Shown here piece after piece: positions 42,836 to 52,709 of a stretch of 64,000 nt of DNA. A program made the position numbers and the translations under genes. Source of the stretch: Neorhodopirellula lusitana (GTDB taxonomy: Bacteria > Planctomycetota > Planctomycetia > Pirellulales > Pirellulaceae); assembly GCF_900182915.1 (NCBI RefSeq), contig NZ_FXUG01000006.1, positions 248,001-312,000 on the forward strand. The letters are read 5' to 3'. The notes under the pieces were generated by a model, which saw only the letters and a program-made list of their open reading frames with translations, was not told the origin of the DNA and searched no databases. The stretch's first letter is position 1. Each line of letters starts with the position of its first letter.

Positions 42836-43210
42836 ATGAGTAAGGTTGAAATCTATGACAAGGCCATGTGTTGCTCGACCGGCGTTTGTGGTCCGCAGGT
42901 TGACCCTGTGTTGCCGAAGTTTGCCGCTGACTTGGATTGGCTAAAGTCGCAAGGGCATTCCGTGGTGCGGTTTAACTTGTCCCAGGATCCTGCGGAATAC
43001 GCGAAGCATGATCTGGTGAAGCAAATGCTCGCCGACGAGGGCGTTGAGTGCTTGCCGCTAGTCATCGTCGATGATCGTGTTGTCAGTCGTAGCGAGTACC
43101 CATCGCGGGAAAACCTCGCAATGTGGACGGGCACATCGATCAAGCCCCAACCAGCATTTCCGATGGCGGACGGTGGCGGATGTTGCGGCGGTTCGACTGG
43201 CTGTTGCTAA
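42836..43210 (+). CDS. arsD: ArsD arsenic metallochaperone
   Basis: From ATG 42836 (GAAGGAG 6 nt upstream) the protein has 124 residues. The arsenite-binding cysteines of ArsD are at the same positions as in the plasmid R773 protein: Cys12, Cys13 and Cys18 (AMCCSTGVCG). The thioredoxin-like core (DLDWLKSQGHSVVRFNLSQDPAEYA, CLPLVIVDD) and a C-terminal pair of vicinal cysteines (GGGCCGGSTGCC) are also present. ArsD carries As(III) to the ArsA ATPase and represses weakly. arsA starts 46 nt downstream, so the operon is arsD-arsA-arsC. No arsR or pump gene (arsB or acr3) is adjacent. Confidence 0.95.
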   Translation: MSKVEIYDKAMCCSTGVCGPQVDPVLPKFAADLDWLKSQGHSVVRFNLSQDPAEYAKHDLVKQMLADEGVECLPLVIVDDRVVSRSEYPSRENLAMWTGTSIKPQPAFPMADGGGCCGGSTGCC

Positions 43211-43256
43211 CGAACTGGCTGCTAGCTAGCTGCGACCTCAATTTTGGAGACTTCTG

Positions 43257-45041
43257 ATGCAATTCCTGGAAACACCTACACGCAATCTTTTCTTCACTGG
43301 CAAAGGTGGCGTCGGCAAAACGTCCATGGCCTGCGCCACCGCTGTCCAGCTCGCTGATCGTGGTTTGCGAGTGCTGCTGGTTTCGACGGATCCGGCATCC
43401 AATCTCGACGAGGTGCTCGGGACGGCGTTGGCCAGCCATCCGACTGAAGTCGAATCGGTTCCGAATTTGTTTGCGATGAACATCGATCCCGAGGAGGCGG
43501 CCCGCGAGTATCGCGAGCGCATGGTGGGACCGTATCGTGGAGTGTTGCCGGACGCGGCGGTCGCCAGTATGGAAGAGCAGTTCTCCGGTTCATGCACGTT
43601 GGAGATTACAGCGTTCGATGAGTTCGCCAAATTGCTGGGTGACCAAAACGCGACTAGCTCTTTCGATCATGTGATCTTTGATACTGCCCCGACGGGCCAC
43701 ACGTTGCGATTGCTGACACTGCCGTCGGCTTGGTCTGGGTTCATGGACGACAACACGTCCGGGACTTCCTGTCTTGGCCCGCTAGCCGGTCTACAAGCTC
43801 AACAGGCGATCTACAAGAAAACGGTCTCGGCGTTGGGTGATGCGGAGGTCACCACGTTGGTCTTGGTCACCCGACCGGAGCCTTCGGCTTTTCGGGAGGC
43901 GCAGCGTGCCAGTGAAGAGTTGCAGTCCCTGGGTGTCCAAAACCAACACCTGATCGTGAACGGAGTCTTCCAGAGTCAGACGCCTACCGATGCGATTGCG
44001 GTGGCCATGCAGCGACGCGGAGACGAAGCTCTCGCCGCTATCCCCCAATCGCTTGGTGAACTTCCTCGCACGACAATCAAATTGGCCAACGCCGGCTTGA
44101 TGGGGATTGATTCGCTGCGCCAGGTGGGGCAGCCTGAGGCGGTTGGAAGCGACCAGGAAGCAGTTAGTCCTGTTTCGCTGGTAAGCTCCGCCAGCATGAC
44201 CGATGGTCTCGGAGCACTGATCGATGAATTGGCCGCACCGGGACACGGCGTGATCCTTGCGATGGGGAAAGGCGGTGTGGGGAAGACCACCGTCGCAGCG
44301 GCAGTTGCGGTGGCTTTGGCCGATCGCGGCCATCAAGTCCATTTGTCGACGACTGATCCGGCGGCGCATCTTGCCGCCACGATCGCTGCCGATGAGCTGC
44401 CCGGTTTGACCGTTGGCCGGATCGACCCCGCTCAAGAAACAGCCGACTATCGGGACGAAGTGCTCGAAACTGCTGGGGCTGATTTGGATGCGGAAGGCTT
44501 AGCCTTACTTGACGAAGATTTGCGTTCACCTTGCACGGAAGAGATCGCCGTTTTTCGGGCGTTCGCCAAAGCCGTCTCGGAGGGCACCAATCGATTCGTT
44601 GTTTTGGATACCGCTCCCACGGGCCACACGATTCTCTTGTTAGATTCAGCACTGGCCTATCACCGGGAAGTGTCCCGGCAGACGAACCAGATTTCAGAGT
44701 CGGTTGAGAACTTATTGCCTCGCTTGCGAGACCCTGACTTCACCCGAGTTCTGGTGGTCACGCTGCCCGAAGCGACACCGGTCCACGAGGCGGCCAAATT
44801 GCAAGAAGACTTGCGCAGAGCCGAAATCGAACCGTTCGCATGGGCGATTAACCAGAGTCTCAATCCACTTGAAGTCACCGACCCGGCGCTTCGTCATCGG
44901 CAGCAACATGAGTTGCAGTTCATTGATGAAGTGAAGTCGAAACTTGCCAAGCGGGTTGCTCTGATCCCATGGCAAGTTGATCCGCCAACCGGTTTGGAAG
45001 GATTGCGTGACCTGATCGGTCGTGAAGCCCCGGTGGGTTAG
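43257..45041 (+). CDS. arsA: ArsA arsenite-stimulated ATPase (two-domain)
   Basis: A 594-residue protein made of two homologous ATPase halves. P-loops GKGGVGKT lie at residues 15-22 and 337-344; signal-transduction motifs DTAPTGHTLRLL and DTAPTGHTILLL are in each half. The arsenite ligands are present: Cys113 and Cys172, at the same numbers as E. coli ArsA, and Cys425 for Cys422. ATG 43257 follows a TTGGAGA site. ArsA powers As(III)/Sb(III) extrusion through the ArsB membrane protein, receiving metal from ArsD. It is encoded 46 nt after arsD and 109 nt before arsC. Confidence 0.96.
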   Translation: MQFLETPTRNLFFTGKGGVGKTSMACATAVQLADRGLRVLLVSTDPASNLDEVLGTALASHPTEVESVPNLFAMNIDPEEAAREYRERMVGPYRGVLPDAAVASMEEQFSGSCTLEITAFDEFAKLLGDQNATSSFDHVIFDTAPTGHTLRLLTLPSAWSGFMDDNTSGTSCLGPLAGLQAQQAIYKKTVSALGDAEVTTLVLVTRPEPSAFREAQRASEELQSLGVQNQHLIVNGVFQSQTPTDAIAVAMQRRGDEALAAIPQSLGELPRTTIKLANAGLMGIDSLRQVGQPEAVGSDQEAVSPVSLVSSASMTDGLGALIDELAAPGHGVILAMGKGGVGKTTVAAAVAVALADRGHQVHLSTTDPAAHLAATIAADELPGLTVGRIDPAQETADYRDEVLETAGADLDAEGLALLDEDLRSPCTEEIAVFRAFAKAVSEGTNRFVVLDTAPTGHTILLLDSALAYHREVSRQTNQISESVENLLPRLRDPDFTRVLVVTLPEATPVHEAAKLQEDLRRAEIEPFAWAINQSLNPLEVTDPALRHRQQHELQFIDEVKSKLAKRVALIPWQVDPPTGLEGLRDLIGREAPVG

Positions 45042-45150
45042 GTTTTCAGTCGATGTCTCTCGTTGCGACCGTAGCGAGACCTGTGCCGCATTGTTTTGGT
45101 ATCAACTTTCCCAAAGATTCCCTGCCTCTACCGTTGAAGGTCCGTTTGAG

Positions 45151-45579
45151 ATGAGCAAGAGACACATTCTATTCCTTTGCACTGGTAATTCTTGCCGCAG
45201 TCAAATGGCGGAGGGGTGGGCACGTCATTTTCACGGCGACGAGATTGAGGCTCATTCCGCAGGGATCGAAACGCACGGCCTGAATCCGAATGCTGCGAAG
45301 GTGATGCGGGAAGCGGGTGTCGATATCTCGAGTCACACTTCCAAGCTTGCTAGTTCGCTAACCGAAGTGCCGCTTGAGTTGGTCGTAACGGTGTGCGGGC
45401 ACGCCGATGAGAATTGCCCTGCGTTCTTGACGTCCGCCAAGGTGGTTCACGTCGGTTTTGATGATCCGCCGAAGCTTGCCAAGGAGGCGGCAAACGAAGA
45501 GGCAGCTTTGGATTGCTACCGGCGTGTTCGTGACGAGATCCGCGATTTCGTACGCGATCAACTGGCCTCGCATCTTTAG
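45151..45579 (+). CDS. arsC: Thioredoxin-coupled arsenate reductase
   Basis: The start at ATG 45151 gives 142 residues of the low-molecular-weight phosphatase fold. The anion-binding loop LCTGNSCRSQMAEG has nucleophile Cys10 and Cys15, and the redox pair Cys82/Cys89 (VCGHADENCP) stands at the same positions as in Staphylococcus/Bacillus ArsC, so the enzyme should be regenerated by thioredoxin. It reduces arsenate to arsenite. It is the last gene of arsDAC. The longer upstream reading from 45022 has no homology and overlaps the end of arsA. Confidence 0.94.
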   Translation: MSKRHILFLCTGNSCRSQMAEGWARHFHGDEIEAHSAGIETHGLNPNAAKVMREAGVDISSHTSKLASSLTEVPLELVVTVCGHADENCPAFLTSAKVVHVGFDDPPKLAKEAANEEAALDCYRRVRDEIRDFVRDQLASHL

Positions 45580-45632
45580 GGATTTGCCGCCTTGATCGAT
45601 ACGCCGGGATCTAGTTGCCGATAGCCGCTAGT

Positions 45633-46391
45633 TCAGGCTCGCGGGCTTGAACCGGTGCGTTGCTTCGATACCGCCATCCATCTCGATCGCTCTTCCTTGG
45701 ATAGCTTTTCGATCGAGTATCGCAGCATCGTGCGTGGCATGTGATGGGCGTGCTTTTGCAAGAACGATTTCAATTCGTTTGCATCGCGATTTCCGACCTC
45801 TCGCAACATCCAGCCGACGGCTTTGTGGATGAGGTCGTGTTCATCATCGATCAGCATTTCAGCAAGGCTGATGACCTCGTTGAACTCCTGGTTGCGAATG
45901 AGTGCAAAGGTGGCCAGCACGGCTACTCTTCGTTCCCAAATCACGCTGCTGCTGGCGAGGCGAGCAAGCATGCCCCGCTCGGTTGGATTCTCGACCAGCC
46001 AGACGCCTAGGATCTTTGGCGCCGATGAGTCGACCAGGTCCCAATTATTGACCGCATCCAAATTCGCCAGATAGAACTCAACGATCTCGCGGGTTTCAGC
46101 ATCACGATTGGGATTGCGCTGTTTTGCTGCTTGTTGGAATTGGTCGGCCAGGATGAAGAGTCCGGTCAGTCGGCATTCATGCCACTGCGAATCAAGTAGC
46201 TTTTGCAGCTCTTCCTGAGGCAATTCGCTATGCTTTTTGGCGGTCGCTCTTAGGTCAGGCACCGAGCACCCCAGGAAGCGATCGCCTTCACCGTATCCGC
46301 CCGGCACCGCCTGGAGGTACGCTTGGGCGGATGCCGCCCTTTCGCTACAAGCTGATTGACGCAGTTCCCAGAGAACTCGCTTCGCTGTCAT
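45633..46391 (-). CDS. DNA alkylation repair enzyme (AlkD-like)
   Basis: A 252-residue all-helical HEAT-like protein of the AlkD (PF08713) family: GGYGEGDRFLGCSVPDLRATAKKH at the front, then WHECRLTGLFILADQF, NNWDLVDSSAPKILG (with the conserved Trp and Asp), SSVIWERRVAVLATFALIR, and HDLIHKAVGWMLREVG. AlkD removes cationic alkylated bases without base flipping. The family is wide, and some members lack glycosylase activity, but the Trp/Asp residues needed are visible. It converges with arsC (53 nt between stops). Confidence 0.92.
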   Translation of the reverse strand: MTAKRVLWELRQSACSERAASAQAYLQAVPGGYGEGDRFLGCSVPDLRATAKKHSELPQEELQKLLDSQWHECRLTGLFILADQFQQAAKQRNPNRDAETREIVEFYLANLDAVNNWDLVDSSAPKILGVWLVENPTERGMLARLASSSVIWERRVAVLATFALIRNQEFNEVISLAEMLIDDEHDLIHKAVGWMLREVGNRDANELKSFLQKHAHHMPRTMLRYSIEKLSKEERSRWMAVSKQRTGSSPRA

Positions 46392-46570
46392 CGTCCGCCC
46401 TTCCCACTGAATTGGCCAGTCTAACCAAATTGGTCGGGCACCAATCTATGCGTTATTGGGTGTCGTTGCACCCGGCGGATTTTGCGTGATTTCTTATCAA
46501 GCCAGTCTTTGCAATTGAAGTTGCGTCAGAGGGATTCGGCAAAATATATCCGAGTATCCGTGTTCGGCGG

Positions 46571-46606
46571 AAAAACTCGGCTCTCGCGAGGTGTGCGAGA
46601 ACCGAG
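46571..46606 (-). terminator. Rho-independent terminator of the glutamine synthetase gene
   Basis: On the minus strand a 12-bp stem (CTCGGTTCTCGC / GCGAGAGCCGAG) with a short loop is followed by TTTTT. It lies 18 nt after the stop of the type III glutamine synthetase gene. Confidence 0.88.
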
Positions 46607-46623
46607 TCGACCGACTGAGGAGC

Positions 46624-48879
46624 CTATTTAATGAAGAGCATTTCTTGATACGTAGGCAGAGGCCACAAGTCATCCGCCACAATCGACTCGAGTTTGTCGA
46701 CGTAGTTTCGGACCATCAGCATGGAAGGCAATACCGCGTCGCAACGATGGCGAGCTTCTTCGACTGGCGTCGTCGCGGAGTGGTCTGCGATCGCATGTTC
46801 CAGTCGGACGATGCCATCTTGCAGTCCCTTAACTAATGCCGTCACGCTGTCGAGCGTGTCCGTATCAAAGTCGATTCCAACCAGAGTGAGGTTGGCACAG
46901 GCAGCGGCCAGCTCGTTTTGGTAGCGAATCGCGGCGGGGAAGATCAGTTTCCGGGCCATGCTTACCGACAGGTTGGCTTCGACATCGACCGTTAAGCAGT
47001 ACTGTTCCAGGTACGTTTCCAGCCGACTCTCCAGTTCTCGATTGGATAGAACGCCGTACTTCGCAAACATCTGCTGGACTTCAGGTGTATGCAGGTAGGG
47101 TAACGCGTCAGCGGTCGTTTTCAGGTTAAGCAAACCTCGCGTTTCGGCTTCGACATGCCATTCGTCGGAGTACCCGTCGCCGTTGAAGATAATCGCGGAG
47201 TGCTCGTTGATGACTTCGGTTAGCAACGACTGCACCGCGGTGTTCAGGAGTTGCGGATCACCCTGCATTTCCTCTTCGAGTTTGGTGGCACAGTAGTCCA
47301 GCGATTCGGCGACGATCGTGTTGATCGCGACCAGTGGACCGGCGATGGACTGGTTGGACCCAACTGCCCGAAATTCAAACCGGTTGCCCGTGAAAGCAAA
47401 CGGGCTAGTACGGTTGCGGTCACCAGCATCTTTCGGGAACAGTGGCAGTACATCCGCGCCGACGGTCAATGTGCCGGAGTCAATCGAAGAGCTGGCCCCA
47501 CCCGCTTTGATCTGCTCGAAAATATCGGTCAGTTGATCGCCTAAGAAGATTGAGATGATTGCCGGAGGTGCTTCGTTGGCTCCCAGTCGGTGATCGTTCC
47601 CAGCGGTTGCCACGACGGACCGGAGAAGTCCTTGGTGAAGATGGACGGCTCGGATGACCGCGGCGCAGAAGACCAAGAACTGTGCGTTATCGTGAGGTGT
47701 GTCGCCTGGGTCCAGCATGTTGCCTTGCGAGCTGCTGCCTAAGGACCAGTTCACGTGTTTGCCTGATCCGTTGACTCCCGCAAACGGCTTCTCGTGCATC
47801 AAGCACGCCATTCCATATTTCTTAGCAACGCGGTCCAGTGTCAGCATCATCAATTGCTGGTGATCGGCCGCGAGGTTAGCTGACTCGAACACAGGAGCTA
47901 TTTCGAATTGCCCCGGAGCGACTTCGTTGTGCCGTGTTTTGACCGGAATGCCGAGTTTGAAGAGCTCCCGTTCGGCATCCAGCATGAATGCCAAAACGCG
48001 TTCGGGAATGGCGCCGAAGTAGTGGTCGTCAAACTCTTGTCCCTTGGGTGGCTTGCAGCCGAACAAGGTGCGTCCCGCGTTCAGCAGATCGGGGCGGGCA
48101 AAGAAGAAGTGACGGTCGACCAAGAAGTATTCTTGCTCGGGGCCGGCCGTCGACGCAACGAAGGAACCATCTTGATGGCCGAATAGCTTCAGGATTCGTT
48201 GTGCTTGTTTGTTGAGTGCTTGCATCGAGCGCAGCACCGGTGTCTTCTTGTCGAGTGCTTCGCCGGTCCAGGAAACAAACGCGGTGGGAATGCACAGCGT
48301 GTTACCGTTTGGATTTTCCAGGATATAGGCCGGGCTGGTCACATCCCAAATCGTGTACCCGCGGGCTTGAGAGGTGACACGAATGCCGCCGGTGGGAAAG
48401 CTGGATCCGTCCGGCTCGCCCTGGATCAATTGTTTGCCGCTGAACTCCGACAGAGTGCTGCCATCGGACGTGGGTGAAAGAAAGCTATCGTGTTTCTCTG
48501 CCGTCGCACCGGTCAACGGATAGAAAATGTGCGCGTAGTGCGTCGCGCCTTTTTCCATTGCCCAGTCTTTCATCGCTGACGCGACGATATCAGCGACAGT
48601 GGGGTCGAGTTTCTCACCCGACTCGATTGTCATCATGACGGATTTGTAGATCGACTTGGGAAGCCGGTCCTTCATGACCGACTTGCTGAACACGTTGGTT
48701 GAATAGTAATCCTGGGCGATCGAGTCGGCGAATTCGATCGGTGGGGAGTTGACCGCATAGTTGGTCACCGCGGAAATGGCGGCTTGGCGAGCCGAACCCA
48801 CGGACTTGGAATGGCTGCTGCCGGAGGCGGCGCCGGATGGTCGGGTCGACGTTTTCGTGGGCGCGAGCGTGGTGCTCAT
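46624..48879 (-). CDS. glnN: Glutamine synthetase type III
   Basis: A 751-residue protein of the GSIII class, which is much longer than GSI (about 450-470). The N-terminal GSIII domain includes [23 protein letters not shown]. The catalytic core shows the metal/ATP site stretch [29 protein letters not shown], the [11 protein letters not shown] loop and [20 protein letters not shown]. It makes glutamine from glutamate, ammonia and ATP. GSIII is typical of Bacteroidetes, cyanobacteria and planctomycetes and is often induced under nitrogen limitation. The gene stands alone, with a strong terminator at 46571-46606 and a long upstream region. Confidence 0.96.
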   Translation of the reverse strand: MSTTLAPTKTSTRPSGAASGSSHSKSVGSARQAAISAVTNYAVNSPPIEFADSIAQDYYSTNVFSKSVMKDRLPKSIYKSVMMTIESGEKLDPTVADIVASAMKDWAMEKGATHYAHIFYPLTGATAEKHDSFLSPTSDGSTLSEFSGKQLIQGEPDGSSFPTGGIRVTSQARGYTIWDVTSPAYILENPNGNTLCIPTAFVSWTGEALDKKTPVLRSMQALNKQAQRILKLFGHQDGSFVASTAGPEQEYFLVDRHFFFARPDLLNAGRTLFGCKPPKGQEFDDHYFGAIPERVLAFMLDAERELFKLGIPVKTRHNEVAPGQFEIAPVFESANLAADHQQLMMLTLDRVAKKYGMACLMHEKPFAGVNGSGKHVNWSLGSSSQGNMLDPGDTPHDNAQFLVFCAAVIRAVHLHQGLLRSVVATAGNDHRLGANEAPPAIISIFLGDQLTDIFEQIKAGGASSSIDSGTLTVGADVLPLFPKDAGDRNRTSPFAFTGNRFEFRAVGSNQSIAGPLVAINTIVAESLDYCATKLEEEMQGDPQLLNTAVQSLLTEVINEHSAIIFNGDGYSDEWHVEAETRGLLNLKTTADALPYLHTPEVQQMFAKYGVLSNRELESRLETYLEQYCLTVDVEANLSVSMARKLIFPAAIRYQNELAAACANLTLVGIDFDTDTLDSVTALVKGLQDGIVRLEHAIADHSATTPVEEARHRCDAVLPSMLMVRNYVDKLESIVADDLWPLPTYQEMLFIK

Positions 48880-49583
48880 GTGAAGTCCTGGGTGGTGAGA
48901 GAAACGATTAGCTCAAACCTCACGTCTAGTAATGTTTGACGTGCGGCGTCCTGGAGGCGACCGTCCCTGGCATTCATTCACACTCTTCCCGCGGGCCCTT
49001 GACTACCCTTGATTCGCTAAGACGAATTCGGTGTGTTGCAACCCATTGCGATGCGTCGTGCACGGCGATGGCTGCGTTGGCATTGACTCATTCAAGCCGA
49101 GGCGTTGATTCATTCACGCGTGTGTAGGGGCGGTCGCAACGTGTGTGCCGATTGCACGGGCCGTCTTCCAAAATCTGGCATTGCGGGGTGGCGTTTGCCC
49201 GTCTCGTCGCATTGAGGAGTCACAAGCTCCCCTCGTGCGATACGGAACTTGTGTTTCCCTCTGTCGATTCGGTTCAGGCCCACCCGCTCTTTCAGCGGTT
49301 CGCTACGACTTTGTGCCGATTGCTGCTCGATTGAGCAGGCATGCTTAGTTATGTCGCACTACTGCGCAAACAACGGGGGATTCTGCACCGGAAAACGATC
49401 AGCAACTGGCGGCACGATTTATGCATAATGCGATTGAAGCGGTACGCGCTGATCGACTTTCGTGTTTGCGGAAGTCGGTGGCATTGGACCGTCAAGCTAG
49501 GACGCAACGTCAACGCTATGTCTTGATTCCGACTCGAAGCAGATCAAGTCTCAACCTAAATGAAGTCGGTATTGTGACCCATC
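48880..49583. other. Intergenic region between divergent glnN and K+ channel genes
   Basis: About 700 nt, no convincing gene. It must hold both promoters. No sigma-54 site for glnN was found by eye. Short open frames (for example 48936-49127, 49143-49348) have no motifs. Confidence 0.45.
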
Positions 49584-50708
49584 GTGGAATCGAATTTAAA
49601 TTCTCATCCGAAGGCGACTGGTGGGAGCCTTCAATCTGCTCCCTTCGATATCTCAGCGCCGCTGCGCCGGATCGTTACCGGCGGGATCCTGTTCCTGCTG
49701 ATTTGCGTATTTGCAGTCTCGGGTTACATGGCGGCTGGATGGAGATTGGACGACGCTCTGTACATGGTTGTGATCACCATCTTTGGGGTCGGCTATGGCG
49801 AAGTGAAGCCGATCGAATCTGCGGGGCTACGGGCGCTCACGATCCTGGTGATTGTCGCCGGCTATGGGGCAGTCATCTACACCGTGGGAGGCTTCATGCA
49901 GATGGTGGTCGATGGCGAACTGAATCGTGCGATGGGAGCTCGGCGGATGACTAAAGGAATCGAACGACTGAACAATCACACGATCATCTGCGGCCTCGGA
50001 CGCCTGGGCACCATTTTGGCTCGCGAACTTCACGCTTCCAATAAACCTTTCGTGGCCATTGATGCGGATTTAGAAAGGTTGCAAGATGCCGAGGAGCGAG
50101 GCTATCTGGTGCTGCATGGGGACGCGACGGAGGAGGAAATCTTGGAACAGGCGGGCATTCACCGCGCGACCACGGTTGCCGCAGTGATGTCGTTGGACAC
50201 TACTAACGTCTTTGTCACGATCACCGCGCGTGATATGAACCCAAGCGTCACGATCATCGCGCGTGGCGAAAACCCGCGTACCGAAAAGAAGTTGCTTGGC
50301 TGCGGTGCGGATAGCGTCGTGCTGCCGACGGCCATCGGAGCTCACAAGATTGCGCAGCTGATCACACGGCCAACCGCTGAAGCCATCCTGCAACAGATTC
50401 AAGAGCAGAGCACGTTGTTGGATGACCTCGGGCACATCGGCTTGCAGTTCAATGAGTTCGAGGTGCATGGCGATTCCGATCTCGCCAATCAACCGATGAG
50501 CGAAATCGAGATTCGCGGCAACCATGCCTTTTTGGTCGTTGGGATTCGGCACGCGGATGGCGCCATTAAGCTGAATCCTCAGCCCAGCTTGGTGCTGATA
50601 CCGGGTGACGTTGTGATTGTCTTGGGGCAACAGAATGACTTGCCCGATATCGCGAGACGGTTCATGCGTAAGCAGCCAAAGATGACCTATCGCGGAGCAT
50701 CAGTCTAA
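49584..50708 (+). CDS. Two-TM potassium channel with RCK/TrkA domain
   Basis: A 374-residue protein starting at GTG 49584. Membrane helix 1 spans about 31-52, the pore helix and selectivity filter lie at 60-73 (TIFGVGYGE), and helix 2 spans about 83-108. A TrkA-N/RCK domain follows (GLGRLG at 137-142, AIDADLERLQ) and a TrkA-C domain ends at about 360. This is the MthK/Kch-type architecture: a K+ channel gated by nucleotide or Ca2+ binding at the RCK ring. The filter reads GVGYG followed by Glu73 rather than the usual Asp, and is preceded by Phe67 rather than Thr, so conduction may differ. The gene has no obvious operon partner. Confidence 0.92.
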   Translation: MESNLNSHPKATGGSLQSAPFDISAPLRRIVTGGILFLLICVFAVSGYMAAGWRLDDALYMVVITIFGVGYGEVKPIESAGLRALTILVIVAGYGAVIYTVGGFMQMVVDGELNRAMGARRMTKGIERLNNHTIICGLGRLGTILARELHASNKPFVAIDADLERLQDAEERGYLVLHGDATEEEILEQAGIHRATTVAAVMSLDTTNVFVTITARDMNPSVTIIARGENPRTEKKLLGCGADSVVLPTAIGAHKIAQLITRPTAEAILQQIQEQSTLLDDLGHIGLQFNEFEVHGDSDLANQPMSEIEIRGNHAFLVVGIRHADGAIKLNPQPSLVLIPGDVVIVLGQQNDLPDIARRFMRKQPKMTYRGASV

Positions 50709-51389
50709 AGCGATCGCGTGTCTGCGGACGATATCAGCCCTGCCCGTGTAAGTATGGATGCGGGCCAACGCAGCAGCACGTTCGGAGTCAATGCGAATAC
50801 CAAAAGTTGGCATTGATCGTTTGGGTGTTTCTATTGTGCCTTGTGCAGTTGGCTTCCTTAGTATGTCGGACTTGTATTCACTCATGTTTGAGTTAAACGA
50901 GCCAACAAAGCGCTGCTTATCAAATCGCCGCTTATCAAAGTGCTGTCTATCTGTGTGATGCATGGCTTGCACCATGTTGGGGATCCTGGTCGTGTTTCTG
51001 TAAATATCACGAGAGCGTTCTTTTGCGCACAAGTCCAGTTTCGGCCTTGAGTTGCGTTGTTGAAATCCCGAAGTTGTCTGGTGTGTGAATGTCGTGGTAG
51101 GCAGCCTTGCGACCGGACAGCGTGGCCGGCTAACACGATGCAGAGCCGAAAACAGCTTTCTGTTGCAGCAGTTTGCTGAACGGCTAGAATGGGGCTGTCG
51201 CCTTTTGATACCATTCGACATCCCCACCATCACCCCCCGCCAGCTTCCCACTCTTGTTTCAAATCGCTTTTGCTTGTCGATGCTAGTTCCGCGTGTTTCC
51301 GGATGCACGGCAATGTCTTGGTGACCCGTCGGTCTCGGCCGGCAGATTGAGACGAGTTTCTCGCCCGTTGAACGTTGAAAGATCGAACC
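50709..51389. other. Intergenic region with short tandem repeat
   Basis: About 680 nt before the DUF1552 gene. A minus-strand frame (50700-51416) is open throughout, but its product is basic, low in hydrophobics and without motifs, and it overlaps the DUF1552 start; it is judged accidental. The short tandem repeat at 50912-50956 lies here. Confidence 0.5.
50912..50956. repeat. Imperfect tandem repeat, three units of 15 nt
   Basis: GCTGCTTATCAAATC, GCCGCTTATCAAAGT and GCTGTCTATCTGTGT lie end to end; the first two share 12 of 15 positions. Confidence 0.7.
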
Positions 51390-52709
51390 ATGCTTAGCCG
51401 TCGAAAACTGCTGCAAGGAATCGCAGCCAGCACGGGTGCCGCATTCGGCGCCCCACTCGCTACCGAACGTGTCCTGGCGTCACCCATTGGCAACGCGACC
51501 CCGAAGCGGATCGTGTTCTTCATGCAGAACCAGGGCTTTGACCCGGCGACCTGTATTCCGGCCGGGATGAAGAATAGTGGTTCGCTGGCGAAAGCCAACC
51601 TTCCCGAGCCCATCAGTGCTCTGGAGCCTTACAAGGAAAGGCTGCATATCATCAACGGTCTGCACGGCCTGCACACTAGTCCCTCGCACAGTGCCTTCTT
51701 TGGCGCATTAGGTGGCTATCGAGGTAGCGACGGAGTGCCGCCAAGTGCATCGACGATCGACTATGAACTGAGCAAGGCTCTGCCGGAAACGTCGCTGCCG
51801 CATCTGTGCATCGGCATGGACTCAATCGAGAACATGAAGACCAAGCCGACGATCGCCACGCTTTCAGCGAGCGGGGCGGGACAGCCGATCTTTATGCACT
51901 CGAATCCGAATCATCTTTATCAGATGCTGTACGGTGGCATTTCATCGGGTGACATCCGTAAGCAACACGAAGCTCGATCGAGTGTCTTCAGCCAAGTGGA
52001 GATGTTGGCTGCAATGAAAGGGCGAACGTTGCCTGCGTCCGAACAGCAGCGGTACGGCCAATACGTTCAAGGTTTTAAGGACGTTAACGGGCTGCGTACG
52101 CGGCTTGATACCGTTGCCGATCATTTGCGGAAGTTCGCGCCTGCCGTGGATGAGCGGTATACCAAGCCTGAGTTTGAAACCGACTGGCATGATTGTTTGC
52201 TTGACCTCGGTATCTCAGCCCTCACGTCGGGGATCACCAATACCCTGACCATTGGCTCCGGTCGCGGTGAGATCTTCGGCGCGTGGAAAGGGTTGGGTAT
52301 CGAGCAACAGGGGCACAACCTTGGCCACATGGCTCAGCCCGACAATCCAATCTGGGTCAAGATTCGCCAATACAACAGTCGGATGTTGGTGCGAATCATG
52401 GAGAAACTAGAAAGTGTTCCTGAAGGAAATGGCTCGATGATGGACAACACCTTGATTGTCTACACGAGTAACAATGCCGACAAGCAACATACCAACGGCG
52501 CCAATTGGCCGGTCATGTTGTTGGGTAACCTGGATGGTGCCTTCAAATCGGGGTGCTTCACCCAGCTCGATGGCAAGCGACCCATCAACGCGCTCTACAC
52601 ATCGTTGTTGCGTGCGGCCGGTCAAAACGTGGATTCGTTCAACATGGACGAAAAAGCGGCCAAGAAGTTTGACGAAGGTACTGGGCCACTGAAGGAAGTG
52701 TTGGTATGA
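51390..52709 (+). CDS. DUF1552 family Tat-exported protein
   Basis: From ATG 51390 the protein has 439 residues with a Tat-like signal ([22 protein letters not shown]). The rest matches DUF1552 (PF07586), recognisable by [65 protein letters not shown], and the C-terminal [28 protein letters not shown]. The fold is alkaline-phosphatase/sulfatase-like; activity is unknown. In planctomycetes DUF1552 genes are nearly always next to a DUF1592/1588/1585 cytochrome-like gene, as here: the downstream ATG overlaps this stop by 4 nt. Confidence 0.94.
   Translation: MLSRRKLLQGIAASTGAAFGAPLATERVLASPIGNATPKRIVFFMQNQGFDPATCIPAGMKNSGSLAKANLPEPISALEPYKERLHIINGLHGLHTSPSHSAFFGALGGYRGSDGVPPSASTIDYELSKALPETSLPHLCIGMDSIENMKTKPTIATLSASGAGQPIFMHSNPNHLYQMLYGGISSGDIRKQHEARSSVFSQVEMLAAMKGRTLPASEQQRYGQYVQGFKDVNGLRTRLDTVADHLRKFAPAVDERYTKPEFETDWHDCLLDLGISALTSGITNTLTIGSGRGEIFGAWKGLGIEQQGHNLGHMAQPDNPIWVKIRQYNSRMLVRIMEKLESVPEGNGSMMDNTLIVYTSNNADKQHTNGANWPVMLLGNLDGAFKSGCFTQLDGKRPINALYTSLLRAAGQNVDSFNMDEKAAKKFDEGTGPLKEVLV

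Noticed and set aside
43791..44435. Minus-strand open frame of 214 codons inside arsA
   Set aside because: arsA is unambiguous over these bases.
45631..45652. Near-perfect palindrome over the stop of the AlkD-like gene
   Set aside because: It pairs only with G-T bonds and has no T tract on either side, so a terminator cannot be supported.
50700..51416. Minus-strand open frame of 238 codons in an intergenic gap
   Set aside because: Its product is basic with no hydrophobic core or motif, overlaps the DUF1552 start, and part of it is made by the 15-nt tandem repeat.
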